DNA from: Variovorax beijingensis
Lineage (GTDB): Bacteria > Pseudomonadota > Gammaproteobacteria > Burkholderiales > Burkholderiaceae_C
Length of the DNA stretch: 64,000 nucleotides
Assembly (NCBI RefSeq): GCF_003951285.1
Contig: NZ_RXFQ01000004.1
Coordinates: 186,001 to 250,000, forward strand
Direction: 5' to 3'
Positions 28,722 through 37,137 of the stretch are shown piece after piece. Position numbers and translations under genes: made by a program. A model generated the notes under the pieces. It was not told the origin of the DNA, ran no database searches, and was given only the letters and a program-made list of their open reading frames with translations. The first letter of the stretch is position 1. Each line of letters starts with the position of its first letter.

Positions 28722-30185
28722 ATGTCCCACCGTACGCTTGCCCTGCCCCTGCTGTTCAGCCTCCTCGCAGGCTGCGCTGTCGGGCCTGACTATGTCCGGC
28801 CTGCCCCGAACCTGCCGGACCGCTTCATCGGCGAGGCGGCGCTTGGCCAGCGATCGGCCACGGCCAACGCCGAACTGGTGGCATGGTGGAGCGGCTTCGG
28901 CGATGCGCAACTGGCCCGCTACGTCGAACAAGCGCTGAAGCAGAACCTCGATCTTGCGCAGGCCTCCGCCCGCGTGGCACAGGCCCGGGCCGGGCTCGGT
29001 GCGGCGAATGCGGCACTGCTGCCTTCGGGCAATCTCGGCGCGCAAGCGGCCAGGGCCTACCAGTCGGTGGAGACGCCGCTGGGCCAGGTGCTGAATGCGC
29101 AGCCGGGTTTCGAGCGCTACGGCAACGCCTACGAAGCGAACCTCGGCGCCAGCTGGGAGCTGGACATCTTCGGCGGCCTGCGCCGGGGGCGCGAGGCGGC
29201 GCTGGCCGACTACCAGGCATCGGAGGCCGGCGCGGCCGCCACGCGCCTGGCCGTGGCTGCGCAGACCGCCGACATCTACATCACCCTGCGCGGCCTGCAA
29301 GCCCGCCTGGACATTGCACGCCGGCAAGTCGCAACGCAGCAGGAACTGGTCTCGAAGATCGATCTGCGCTACGGCAAGGGGCTGGCCGCAGAGCTGCAGT
29401 TGCGCCAGGCCGAGGGCGCGCTGGCGCAGGTTCGTGCGTCGGTGCCGGCGCTCGAGGCGGGCGAGGCCGCGGCCATGAATGCGCTCGACGTGATGCTTGG
29501 CGCGGCACCGGGCACGCACCGCGCCGAACTGGCCACGGCAGCGGCCATTCCCATCGCACCGCGCATCGGCGCCGCCGGATCGCCCGCCGAATTGCTGCGG
29601 CGCCGGCCCGACCTGATCGCCGCCGAGCGGCGCCTTGCGGCATCGAATGCCCGCATCGGCGTGGCCGTGGCCGAGTACTACCCGAAGCTGTCGCTCGCGG
29701 GAACGATCGGCAGCGCCACGTCGGTGGCCAGCGGCAACCTGTTCAGCGGGGGTGCGAGCCAGGCCGCGGCCCTGCTCGGCCTGCGCTGGCGGCTGTTCGA
29801 CTTCGGGCGCATCGATGCGCAGATCGAGCTCGCCAAGGGGCAGGACGCGGAGCTGCTCGCGGCCTACCGGCTCGCCGCGCTGCGTGCCACCGAAGACGTG
29901 GAGAACGCCTTCTCCGCCCTGGTCAAGCGCGAGGAACAGGCCGCCGCGCTTGCGCAGGGAGAGGCATCGCTCGGCCGCGCGCGGGGAGCATCGTTCGCGG
30001 CCTATGAGCGAGGTGTGGTCAGCCTGATCGAAGTGCTGCAGGCCGACGAGAGCATGCTGCGCGTGGCCGATGCAAGAGCGCAAGCGCAAACGGAATCGGC
30101 GCGCGCGGCGGTCGGTGCATTCAAGGCGCTGGGCGGCGGCTGGCAGGCTGAGCCCGTCAGGACGGCGGCAACCGGGTCGCATTGA
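28722..30185 (+). CDS. RND efflux outer-membrane channel lipoprotein (NodT/OprM family)
   Basis: 487 residues from ATG at 28722 (GGAG 8 bases upstream); the longer open frame to 28605 runs into the TetR gene. Lipoprotein signal LALPLLFSLLAGC with Cys18, followed by the family start AVGPDYVRPAPNLPDRF. Two OEP repeats follow: the first with NLDLAQASARVAQARAGLGAANAALLPS, the second from about 300 with RRRPDLIAAERRLAASNARIGVAVAEYYPKL. The end FKALGGGW is typical of the family. It completes the tripartite exporter with the divergent adaptor-pump genes. Confidence 0.93.
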   Translation: MSHRTLALPLLFSLLAGCAVGPDYVRPAPNLPDRFIGEAALGQRSATANAELVAWWSGFGDAQLARYVEQALKQNLDLAQASARVAQARAGLGAANAALLPSGNLGAQAARAYQSVETPLGQVLNAQPGFERYGNAYEANLGASWELDIFGGLRRGREAALADYQASEAGAAATRLAVAAQTADIYITLRGLQARLDIARRQVATQQELVSKIDLRYGKGLAAELQLRQAEGALAQVRASVPALEAGEAAAMNALDVMLGAAPGTHRAELATAAAIPIAPRIGAAGSPAELLRRRPDLIAAERRLAASNARIGVAVAEYYPKLSLAGTIGSATSVASGNLFSGGASQAAALLGLRWRLFDFGRIDAQIELAKGQDAELLAAYRLAALRATEDVENAFSALVKREEQAAALAQGEASLGRARGASFAAYERGVVSLIEVLQADESMLRVADARAQAQTESARAAVGAFKALGGGWQAEPVRTAATGSH

Positions 30186-30226
30186 GATCGCGAATGCGAC
30201 CGAGCGCTCTACGTCTGGATTTGGTA

Positions 30227-30297
30227 CCCCCCACTTGGCACTGGCATCTTGGACGTTTGGGTAAAAAGGGTTCGAGCCCTCTACCCCTTACACCCCA
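30227..30297. repeat. Degenerate copy of the tRNA-Pro 3' half and flank (fossil attachment site)
   Basis: CCCCCCACTTGGCACTGGCA at 30227-30246 is identical to 48133-48152, and CTTGGACGTTT at 30248-30258 is identical to 48239-48249, both next to the intact tRNA-Pro. The bases from about 30264 then align with the 3' half of that tRNA (T-arm, variable region and part of the anticodon arm): 28 of 33 positions agree. The copy is in direct orientation relative to the tRNA at 48.3 kb. Just after it, CTACCCCTT at 30281 and AAGGGGTAG at 30312 form an inverted repeat. Confidence 0.65.
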
Positions 30298-30335
30298 CGA
30301 TGCAGCGAGCCAAGGGGTAGACCAACTCATTGGAG

Positions 30336-30672
30336 TCAGCGACCCCAAGGACGCCACCGGTTTAGCATCGCGGCGATAAGGCGCCCGACGATGATGCCCA
30401 TGGCGTCGGCCACCACGTCGGACACCTCGGCCGAGCGATTCGGCGTGAACGACTGCAGCACCTCGATCAACACGCCGTAGCCGACGAGCGACGGCAGCAC
30501 GATGCGCTGATGCGACGGCCATGCCTCGCGCCCAAAGTAGATGGTTGGTCTTGTCCCACCCCGTCGAGGGCAGCGGCACCGTGTTGGGCATCAGGGCCAG
30601 GACGAGGATCACTGCGGCGGTGAAGAAAAAAGCGAAGCGCCAGGTGCGCGAGTCGTCGAGTAGGCCGAGCAT
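30336..30672 (-). pseudogene. VanZ-family membrane protein, broken by an internal deletion
   Basis: The first part reads MLGLLDDSRTWRFAFF... to STGWDKTNHLL, a VanZ-like first TM and loop. The frame then goes wrong; another frame continues GREAWPSHQRIVLPSLVGYG, then VLIEVLQSFTPNRSAEVSD and VVADAMGIIVG, to a TGA at 30336. Both halves are typical VanZ-like sequence, and what is missing between them (an AFAVLAxLG-type TM segment) implies a short deletion that is not a multiple of three. Not expected to make a working protein. Confidence 0.72.
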
Positions 30673-30784
30673 GTTGGTCGAGGTGATTGGCGAGCAGATT
30701 GTCGCCTCCTTCAGCCCAACCTGGACGAGGGCCACGGCGCCCTCGCCTGGCGGCGCATCGCCGATCTCGACGTCGGCTCCGGCG

Positions 30785-30945
30785 CCAGAACAGCGCGTCG
30801 AGATAGCAGCCGACGCCGCTGCGATAGCGCGCCGCGGTCAGTTCCGCAGTCTCACTCCTCGAGCCGCAGATCGAAGGCTTTCGGTGTCTCTTCAACCTGC
30901 GCGATATTGGCCAGTTTCCAGCCATGCAGCGCCTGCTACCGCTGC
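30785..30945 (-). pseudogene. Fragment of an outer-membrane efflux protein C-terminus
   Basis: Reading the minus strand, LANIAQVEETPKAFDLRLEE is followed, after a frame change, by ETAELTAARYRSGVGCYLDAL. The ARYRSGVxxYLDxL motif is characteristic of the second OEP repeat of OprM/NodT channels. The remnant is about 50 codons, frameshifted, and unrelated in frame to the intact channel gene ending at 30185. The stretch 30946-31110 after it shows nothing I can identify. Confidence 0.5.
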
Positions 30946-31110
30946 CGTGCAGAAGGCCAGGTCGGCTTGATTCTTTCTGAGGATACGGCCGTCAATCGCC
31001 CCGCCTCCCGCAACGATCCCAATATCCCCTTCTTCCATGGCGAAGCTGCGCTGGCCGGCTGGAAGGGGCGATCACAAGAACCTGAAGGGCTTTGATGCCG
31101 CCGCTGTCAT

Positions 31111-31620
31111 TCATTCCACTGCTGAAATGCGCATCAAGCATTCCCCGATGAGCGCATGCAATGTGCTGACATTTCGGCTCCCAATCAACTGGTGCGCTTT
31201 GGCTTGGGCCACACTCCAGTGAGGCATGCCCTCGGCACACTTGCCGCGGCCCGCAGCGGTGATACGCACGTTCCGAGTGCGCCCGTCAGTACCCGGTCCA
31301 AGTTCCACCCAACCTGTCGAGATGAGGGGCTTGAGAGTGCGTGTCAGCGTTGATGGAGAGAGCGACATCGTCTCGGCCAGATCGCAGGGGCGCACCGGCC
31401 CGTGTGCCAGGACTTCCGTCAACAGCCGGTACTGCGTGATTCTGAGACCGACCTTGCTGAGTTCCGAGTCATAGTGCTGCCGGATCAGGCGGGCGAACTG
31501 ATGCGCCTTGGTGTCGGTGCAGGCTGACCGCTGAAGGCTCGCGGCAGGCACAGCGCTTGCCTGCGGTGCAGAGAGCGTTTGCATCAGCGCATTTGCAGGA
31601 GTGGCGCGCCGAGACAACAT
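31111..31620 (-). CDS. MarR-family transcriptional regulator
   Basis: 169 residues from ATG at 31620; a second ATG 12 codons later is possible. The wing-helix domain is clear: KVGLRITQYRLLTEVLAHGPVRPCDLAETMSLSPSTLTRTLKPLISTGWVELGPGTDGRTRNVRITAAG. An N-terminal Ser/Ala-rich tail of about 35 residues precedes it. It begins 12 bp after the TetR gene stop on the same strand, so both regulators are probably cotranscribed from the operator region at 32.26 kb. Targets unknown. Confidence 0.85.
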   Translation of the reverse strand: MLSRRATPANALMQTLSAPQASAVPAASLQRSACTDTKAHQFARLIRQHYDSELSKVGLRITQYRLLTEVLAHGPVRPCDLAETMSLSPSTLTRTLKPLISTGWVELGPGTDGRTRNVRITAAGRGKCAEGMPHWSVAQAKAHQLIGSRNVSTLHALIGECLMRISAVE

Positions 31621-31632
31621 CGGCGTCGGCTG

Positions 31633-32223
31633 TCAGGATGCCTTGGACGGCTTTGCGGGGGTCTCGTCCAATGCGTGCGTCTGGTCGATGAAGCGGCGGC
31701 TGGAGGCCAGGATTTCCTTGCGGGTGCGCTCGGACTCGACGGCGCGCGACAACACCAGCGCGCCGACGCACTGGGCAATCAGCGCCCAGGCCGCGTCCGG
31801 ATCGCCAATGCGCGAACTCCAGCTCTTCTGCAGGCGCTTCAGCCCCTCCTCGACGGCCGCACGCACTTCGGGTCCTGCCCGGGCGATCTCGGGCCCGAGG
31901 GCCGGCAGGACGCACCCGGTTTCGGGGTGCAGCGCGTGGTACGAACTCAGGTAGCTGCGCAACCGCTTGGCGACGTGGTCGGGCGGTGAGTCGCGGTCCC
32001 CGGCCAGCATGTCGGTGCTGTTGGAGATTTCATGTTCGAGGAGCTCGGCGAACAGCGCTTCCTTGGACGGGAAATGGCCGTAGAACGCCCCCCCGCTCAG
32101 GCCGATGCTCGCCATCAGTTCATCGACGCCGGTGGTACCGAAGCCGCCCTTCTTGGCGATCGCACGGGCATTCGCGAGCAGCTTCTTGCGGGTTTCCTCT
32201 TTGTGGTTTGCCGGATAGCGCAT
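31633..32223 (-). CDS. TetR-family regulator, likely repressor of the catabolic island
   Basis: 196 residues. The DNA-binding domain reads ETRKKLLANARAIAKKGGFGTTGVDELMASIGLSGGAFYGHFPSKEAL. The remaining part is the all-helical ligand domain of the TetR_C_11-like group with GCVLPALGPEIARAGPEVR. It is divergent from the transporter operon. Palindromic sites around AACG(A/T)TCGTT occur at its own promoter, at the transporter operon, and at both promoters near 45.2-45.35 kb, so one regulator probably controls all. Ligand predicted to be a CoA thioester or the transported acid (inference). Confidence 0.88.
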   Translation of the reverse strand: MRYPANHKEETRKKLLANARAIAKKGGFGTTGVDELMASIGLSGGAFYGHFPSKEALFAELLEHEISNSTDMLAGDRDSPPDHVAKRLRSYLSSYHALHPETGCVLPALGPEIARAGPEVRAAVEEGLKRLQKSWSSRIGDPDAAWALIAQCVGALVLSRAVESERTRKEILASSRRFIDQTHALDETPAKPSKAS

Positions 32224-32267
32224 GAATGAGCCTCTACAGATCGTGGAGCACCATCATAGCATTTAGA

Positions 32268-32282
32268 TCGTTTGGTAAACGA
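32268..32282. promoter_or_regulatory. Operator at the TetR gene promoter
   Basis: TCGTTT-GGT-AAACGA is a perfect 6-bp inverted repeat with a 3-base centre, lying 45 bp before the TetR start. On the minus strand it continues as ACGTTCGTTTACCAA, matching the site at 45264 (ACGTTCGTTTGTCAA) in 13 of 15 bases. A TATGAT -10-like box for the TetR gene is at 32253-32258. Confidence 0.65.
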
Positions 32283-32351
32283 ACGTGTCCCCATCAGTCC
32301 GTCGAGCCTTCGGGCGAGGGTTTCTCCCTGCTGCAAACCCGCTCCAGCGTG

Positions 32352-32381
32352 TTGACGCTGCCGTCATTGCAAACCTATAGT
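32352..32381 (+). promoter_or_regulatory. Sigma-70 promoter of the transporter/catabolic operon
   Basis: TTGACG at 32352-32357, 18 bases, TATAGT at 32376-32381. The operator at 32389 falls at the expected transcription start, a position that would block RNA polymerase. Confidence 0.65.
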
Positions 32382-32388
32382 TCACCAC

Positions 32389-32407
32389 CGTTTATCAAAC
32401 GATCGTT
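32389..32407. promoter_or_regulatory. Operator of the transporter/catabolic operon
   Basis: CGTTT-ATC-AAACG followed by the self-complementary AACGATCGTT. Nineteen of 20 aligned bases equal the site at 45336 in front of the isomerase/ligase operon (CGTTTATCAAACGTTCGTTA). It sits 17 bp before the permease start. Confidence 0.75.
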
Positions 32408-32423
32408 ATTTAAAGCCAAGCCG

Positions 32424-33296
32424 ATGACCCAACTGACCCAGCTGATCGTTCAAGGCATCTCCAGCGGTGCCATCTACGGTCTCGTCGCACTCGGCCTCGT
32501 GCTCAGCTACAAGGCGACTGAGGTCCTCAACTTCGCGCAGGGCGATGTGGTGATGCTCTCCGCATTCCTCGGCTGGGGCCTGGTCGTCGCGGCGGGCCTT
32601 CCGTTCTGGCTCAGCTTCGTCGCCGTGCTGTGCATCTCGGCCGCGCTGTGCTTCCTGCTGGAAGCGAAGATCATGCGCAGGATCGTCGGCCGTCCGCAGT
32701 TCTCGGGCGTCATGCTCACCATCGGGATCGGCTTCATGATCCGCGGCGGCGTCAGCATGTTCTTCGGGCCCGAGTCGCGCAGCTATCCCACGCCATGGAC
32801 GGGCCAATCCATGCAGCTCGGCGGCAGCGTGGTGGCCGAACTCAACCTGGTGATCGTCGGCGCCGCCATGGGCGTGACCGCGCTCCTGTATTACTTCCTG
32901 CGCCGCACCACGCTCGGCATCGCCATCCACGCGACGTCGCAGAACCAGCTGGCGGCCTATCTCTGCGGCGTGCGCGTGAAGCGGCTCAACTCGCTGGTGT
33001 GGGCCATCTCCGGTGCCATTGCCGCGCTGTGCGGGCTGCTGCTTGCGCCCATCACGCTGGTCGACCTGGGCCTGTGGTTCGTCATGCTCAAGGCGCTGGC
33101 GGCGCTGGTTCTCGGCGGCTTCGGGAGCGCGCCGGGCGCCGTCGTCGGTGGGCTCCTCATCGGCCTCATCGAACAGTTCGCGGGCGTCTACCTGCCCGAC
33201 GGCGTGAAGGACGTGGCACCCTACCTCGTGCTCATTGCGGTTCTCGTCCTGTATCCGCGCGGAATCCTGGGCGAAAGCCACGGCCGGAGGGTCTGA
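32424..33296 (+). CDS. Branched-chain-type ABC transporter permease (LivH family)
   Basis: 290 residues from ATG at 32424; the frame is open further upstream but crosses promoter and operator. Eight or so membrane segments, with the LivH hallmarks SGAIYGLVALGLVLSYKATEVLNFAQGD at the N-terminus and VLGGFGSAPGAVVGGLLIGL near residue 240. One of two inner-membrane permeases for a hydrophobic-amino-acid-type importer; in this catabolic setting the cargo is more likely an organic acid than leucine (inference). First gene of the operon. Confidence 0.92.
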   Translation: MTQLTQLIVQGISSGAIYGLVALGLVLSYKATEVLNFAQGDVVMLSAFLGWGLVVAAGLPFWLSFVAVLCISAALCFLLEAKIMRRIVGRPQFSGVMLTIGIGFMIRGGVSMFFGPESRSYPTPWTGQSMQLGGSVVAELNLVIVGAAMGVTALLYYFLRRTTLGIAIHATSQNQLAAYLCGVRVKRLNSLVWAISGAIAALCGLLLAPITLVDLGLWFVMLKALAALVLGGFGSAPGAVVGGLLIGLIEQFAGVYLPDGVKDVAPYLVLIAVLVLYPRGILGESHGRRV

Positions 33297-33300
33297 CACC

Positions 33301-34374
33301 ATGGCACGCTACGAAACGGGATTCGAAGACGGCCGGCGGCTGCTGCGCGGCAAGCACGAGCGCCTCGCGTACGGCCTGCTCGCCGCGGCCCTGGTGGCCG
33401 CGCCATGGATGCTGCCGGCGTACCACATCGGCGAGGCGACCTTCATCCTCATCATGTGCGTCGCGAGCCTCGGCCTCATGATGCTGACCGGCTTCACCGG
33501 CCAGGTGTCGCTCGGCCAGTCCGCATTCGTCGGCATCGGCGCGTACATCCACACCATCCTGTTGACCCAGGGCGTGCCGCTGCCGGTGTCGCTGCTCCTG
33601 ACAACCGCGGGCGCGGCGCTCGGCGGGCTGCTCGTCGGCATGCCGGCCATCCGCGTGTCGGGGCTGCATCTGGCGATGGTGACCATGGCGTTCGCCATCG
33701 TGTGCGAGCATGTGCTCGGCCGGTGGAAGAGCGTCACCGCGGGGCACAGCGGCATGGCCGTGCCGGACCCGACGCTGTTCGGGCTCAGCCTTGGCGGTCC
33801 GCGCGCCTTCTACTTCCTTTGCCTGGTGGTGCTGGCGGTGGTGTTGATCCTGCTGGTCAACCTGATGCGGTCCGCCACCGGCCGCGCCTTCATCGGCATC
33901 CGCGACTCGGAGGCGGCGGCTCAGGGCCTGGGCATAGACGTCGCGCGCACCAAGGTGCTGGCCTTCAGCCTTTCGGCTGCATGCTCCGGACTTGCCGGTG
34001 CACTGCTCGCCCACCAGATGCAGCACATCACGCCGGAAGCTTTCGGCCTTGCGCTCTCATTGCAACTCGTGCTGATGGTGTTCATCGGCGGCCTGGGGAG
34101 CCTGCGCGGGGCCATCCTCGGCGCGATCCTGATCGGCCTCCTGCCGTCGTTCATCTCCTCGCTGAAGGAGGCGTTGCCCGCAAGGCTGGGTGCCCAGTTC
34201 GGGCTGGAACTTTTCGTCTACGGCGCCGTGCTGACCTTCTTCGTCCTGCTCGAACCGGGCGGCCTGAACTCCCGCTGGGTTCGCATCCGCAAGGTCCTGG
34301 CCGAATTCCCGTGGGTACGCAAGAGCAGCGTCCACAAGACCAAGGTCTACATGAAATCGGAGCGTTACCGATGA
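33301..34374 (+). CDS. Branched-chain-type ABC transporter permease (LivM family)
   Basis: 357 residues from ATG at 33301, 4 bp after the LivH-type gene. About nine membrane segments; LMMLTGFTGQVSLGQSAFVGIGAY and AFIGIRDSEAAAQGLGIDVARTKVLAFSLSA (which contains the EAA-type loop contacting the ATPases) are LivM signatures, as is GGLGSLRGAILGAILIGLLP. A basic C-terminal tail of about 30 residues (KSSVHKTKVYMKSERYR) extends into the cytoplasm. The TGA stop overlaps the next ATG. Confidence 0.92.
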   Translation: MARYETGFEDGRRLLRGKHERLAYGLLAAALVAAPWMLPAYHIGEATFILIMCVASLGLMMLTGFTGQVSLGQSAFVGIGAYIHTILLTQGVPLPVSLLLTTAGAALGGLLVGMPAIRVSGLHLAMVTMAFAIVCEHVLGRWKSVTAGHSGMAVPDPTLFGLSLGGPRAFYFLCLVVLAVVLILLVNLMRSATGRAFIGIRDSEAAAQGLGIDVARTKVLAFSLSAACSGLAGALLAHQMQHITPEAFGLALSLQLVLMVFIGGLGSLRGAILGAILIGLLPSFISSLKEALPARLGAQFGLELFVYGAVLTFFVLLEPGGLNSRWVRIRKVLAEFPWVRKSSVHKTKVYMKSERYR

Positions 34375-35135
34375 ATGCCGCGTTCCTCGAGGTCGAGCGC
34401 CTGAGCCTGTCGTTCGGCGGCGTCAAGGCCGTGCGCGACGTGAGCTTCTCGATTCGCGCGGGAGAGATCCTCGCGGTGATCGGACCGAACGGCGCGGGCA
34501 AGACATCGCTCCTGAACCTCATCACGCGCGTGTTCGACGCCAGCAGCGGCAGCATCCGCTTCAACGGCCAGGACATCCTGCGTCTGGCGCGGCACAACGT
34601 GGTCCGCCAGGGCATTGCGCGCACGTTCCAGAACATCGAGCTGTTCGAAGGCGCGACGGTGCTGGAGAACCTGCTGCTCGGCCGCCATCGCGCGAACCAC
34701 GGCAACTTCTTCTCGCAGATGCTCAACCTGCCATCGGTGCAGCGCGCAGAAGCCCGCACGCGTGAGCGCGTCGAAGACGTCGTGCGCCTGCTGGACCTCG
34801 CCCCCTTCCGCCACCGGCCGGTGGCGGAACTGCCTTACGGCGTGCGCAAGGTCGTCGAGCTCGGCCGCGCGCTAGCCGCGGAGCCCCGGTTGCTGCTGCT
34901 GGACGAGCCCGCCTCCGGGCTGAACCCCGAGGAAACGCGCAGGCTCGCATACTGGCTCGAAGACATCCAGGCCGAACTGGGCGTCACCGTGGTCATGGTG
35001 GAACATGACATGTCGCTGGTCGCCGCCGTGGCCAACCGGGTGGTGGTGATGGACCAGGGCCAGGTGCTGACCGATGGCACGCCGGCGCAAGTGCAGGCCG
35101 ACCCGCGCGTGATTGCGGCTTACCTTGGGACCTGA
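34371..35135 (+). CDS. ABC transporter ATP-binding protein (LivG family)
   Basis: 254 residues. Walker A GPNGAGKTS at about 39-47, Q-loop TFQNIELF, degenerate signature PYGVRKVVELGRALA in place of LSGGQ, Walker B LLLLDEPASGLN, and switch His in MVEHDMSLV. The YG(x)RKxVELGRAL signature is standard for LivG. ATG overlaps the LivM-type stop (ATGA). It forms a heterodimer with the following LivF-type protein. Confidence 0.93.
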   Translation: MNAAFLEVERLSLSFGGVKAVRDVSFSIRAGEILAVIGPNGAGKTSLLNLITRVFDASSGSIRFNGQDILRLARHNVVRQGIARTFQNIELFEGATVLENLLLGRHRANHGNFFSQMLNLPSVQRAEARTRERVEDVVRLLDLAPFRHRPVAELPYGVRKVVELGRALAAEPRLLLLDEPASGLNPEETRRLAYWLEDIQAELGVTVVMVEHDMSLVAAVANRVVVMDQGQVLTDGTPAQVQADPRVIAAYLGT

Positions 35136-35139
35136 TCTC

Positions 35140-35922
35140 ATGACTTCTCTGCTCTCCGTCCGCAATCTCGAGACCTGGTACGGCCCCGTGCGCGCACTGC
35201 ACGGCGTGAGCCTCGAAGTGCAAGCCGCGCAGATCGTCACGGTGCTGGGCGCCAACGGCGCCGGCAAGACGACCCTGCTCAACACCATTGCGGGCGTGCT
35301 CGCGCCCTCCAACGGAACCGTCGAGTTCGAGGGCCGACTGATCGGCGGCAAGGATGCCGACGAGGTCGCTCGCGGCGGCGTGGTGCTGGTGCCCGAAGGT
35401 CGCCAGATATTCCCGTTCCTCACCATTGCGGAGAACCTGCGCATGGGCGCATTCGCCCGGAAGGACGCGGAAATCGCACGCGACATCGAGCAGATGTACG
35501 ACTGGTTCCCGCGCCTGCGCGAACGCCAGCGCCAGCAGGCGGGCCTGCTTTCGGGCGGCGAGCAGCAGATGCTCGCGATCAGCCGCGCGCTGATGGGAAG
35601 GCCGCGCCTGCTGCTGCTCGACGAGCCTTCGCTGGGCCTCTCGCCGCTGTTCACCAAGGACATCTTCGCCATCATCCGGCGCATCCGCGAGCAGACCAGG
35701 ACCGCTGTGCTCGTGGTCGAGCAGAACGCAGCCATCGCGCTGGCCACCGCCGACCACGGCTACGTCATCGAGTTGGGGCGCGTGGCCGCCGCCGGCAGCT
35801 GCGAGGCCCTCTCGCAGCGCGAAGACATCAAGGAGTTTTACCTGGGTGGGGCTTCGCACCACCTGCCGCAAGGCGTCGCTGGCGGGATCCGGCCGGCGCG
35901 GCGACGCCCTTCCTGGAACTGA
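35140..35922 (+). CDS. ABC transporter ATP-binding protein (LivF family)
   Basis: 260 residues from ATG at 35140. Walker A GANGAGKTT, Q-loop VPEGRQIFPFLTIAENL (LivF signature), LSGGEQQMLAISRALM, Walker B LLLLDEPSLGLSP. The C-terminal tail after FYLGG is about 22 residues longer than usual and Arg/Pro-rich. Starts 4 bp after the LivG-type stop. Confidence 0.93.
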   Translation: MTSLLSVRNLETWYGPVRALHGVSLEVQAAQIVTVLGANGAGKTTLLNTIAGVLAPSNGTVEFEGRLIGGKDADEVARGGVVLVPEGRQIFPFLTIAENLRMGAFARKDAEIARDIEQMYDWFPRLRERQRQQAGLLSGGEQQMLAISRALMGRPRLLLLDEPSLGLSPLFTKDIFAIIRRIREQTRTAVLVVEQNAAIALATADHGYVIELGRVAAAGSCEALSQREDIKEFYLGGASHHLPQGVAGGIRPARRRPSWN

Positions 35923-35937
35923 GAAAAGGACCCTGCC

Positions 35938-37137
35938 ATGACACTCGATCGCCGAACCCTCCTGAAGACAAGCCTGGCCGCCGTGGCACCCGGCGCCCTG
36001 TGGACCGCAACGTCCGCGCGCGCCGCGGGTGTGGGCGACAAGGAACTCGTGCTGGGCACGCACCTGGACCTTTCCGGACCGGTGGCGATCGGCATGCCCG
36101 TGATCCGCAACGGCATCCAGATGCGCATCGACGAGGCCAACGAGGCCGGCGGCATCAACGGCCGCAAGATCCGGCTGGTGATCGAAGACAACGCGAGCCA
36201 GCCCTCGCAGGCGGTGCGCGCCGTGGACAAGCTGATCCGCAAGGACGAGGTATTCGCCCTGCTCTGCCCCTTCGGCTCCGGCCCGAACGTGGCCACCGTC
36301 AAAAAGGCGGTAGATGCCGGCGTGGTCTGTTTCGCGCCCTACGCAGCCTCTGGCCTGGTGCGCCAGGCGGCCGGGCAGACGCCGCTGCTTTTCACGACCA
36401 ACCTCAACTACGACAGCACGACCTCGTCTGCCGTCAAGTGGGCTACCGGCAACCTGGGCAGCAAGAAGGTCGGCTTCGTCTACCAGGAAGGGCCCTTCGG
36501 CGACCTGGTTGGCAAGGGCGTGAAGGCAGCGCTCGCAGCCAAGGGCATGCCGCTCGCGGCCGAAGCCAGCTACAAGGTCGGCGATCTCGATTTCTCCTCC
36601 CACGTCGCGCGCATGCAGGCCGCGGGCGTGGACCTCATCGTCTGCGCGACCACCACGCGCGAGACCATCGCGGTGGCGGCCGAAGTGAAGAAGCTCGGCC
36701 TCGCCGGCGTCAACGTGCTGACGGCCAGCCCGGGCCGCGCGGGCCTCACGGTCACCCTCGGCAAGGACGCGATGGAAGGCGTGTACGGCGTCGGCACCTG
36801 GCGCATCGCGACGCCCGACCAGGCCACGGCCGCCGAGAAGTCATGGGCCGAGGGCTACCGCAAGCGCTTCAAGGCCGAGCCGGACGACGTGGCTGCTGCC
36901 TTCTACGACTACACCAGCTGGTTCCTGCAGGAGGTGCGCAATGCGGGCCGCGACCTGACGACCGACAAGCTGGTGAAGGCGCTCCAGGCATCCACCTTCA
37001 AGGGCGTGGCGTCGTACGACACGCAGCGCTTCGCCAACAACCACATCGACCCGGAATGGACCCGGGTCGAGCAGGTCGTGCAGGGCCGCTGGACTGCACG
37101 GTCGAGCGTGGTCGATCCGGCCAAGAGCGCCCTGTGA
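35938..37137 (+). CDS. Periplasmic substrate-binding protein of the Liv-type transporter
   Basis: 399 residues. The N-terminus TLDRRTLLKTSLAAVAPGALW with ATSARAAG has an RR-containing Sec/Tat-like signal (RRTLLK). The mature protein begins KELVLGTHLDLSGPVAIGMP and is a Peripla_BP_6 family binding protein with two alpha/beta lobes (LCPFGSGPNVATVKKAVDAGVV; KVGFVYQEGPFGDLVGKGVKAAL). It captures the ligand for the permeases upstream. The ligand is unknown; nearby CoA ligases argue for a carboxylic acid. Its TGA overlaps the GTG of the next gene. Confidence 0.92.
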   Translation: MTLDRRTLLKTSLAAVAPGALWTATSARAAGVGDKELVLGTHLDLSGPVAIGMPVIRNGIQMRIDEANEAGGINGRKIRLVIEDNASQPSQAVRAVDKLIRKDEVFALLCPFGSGPNVATVKKAVDAGVVCFAPYAASGLVRQAAGQTPLLFTTNLNYDSTTSSAVKWATGNLGSKKVGFVYQEGPFGDLVGKGVKAALAAKGMPLAAEASYKVGDLDFSSHVARMQAAGVDLIVCATTTRETIAVAAEVKKLGLAGVNVLTASPGRAGLTVTLGKDAMEGVYGVGTWRIATPDQATAAEKSWAEGYRKRFKAEPDDVAAAFYDYTSWFLQEVRNAGRDLTTDKLVKALQASTFKGVASYDTQRFANNHIDPEWTRVEQVVQGRWTARSSVVDPAKSAL

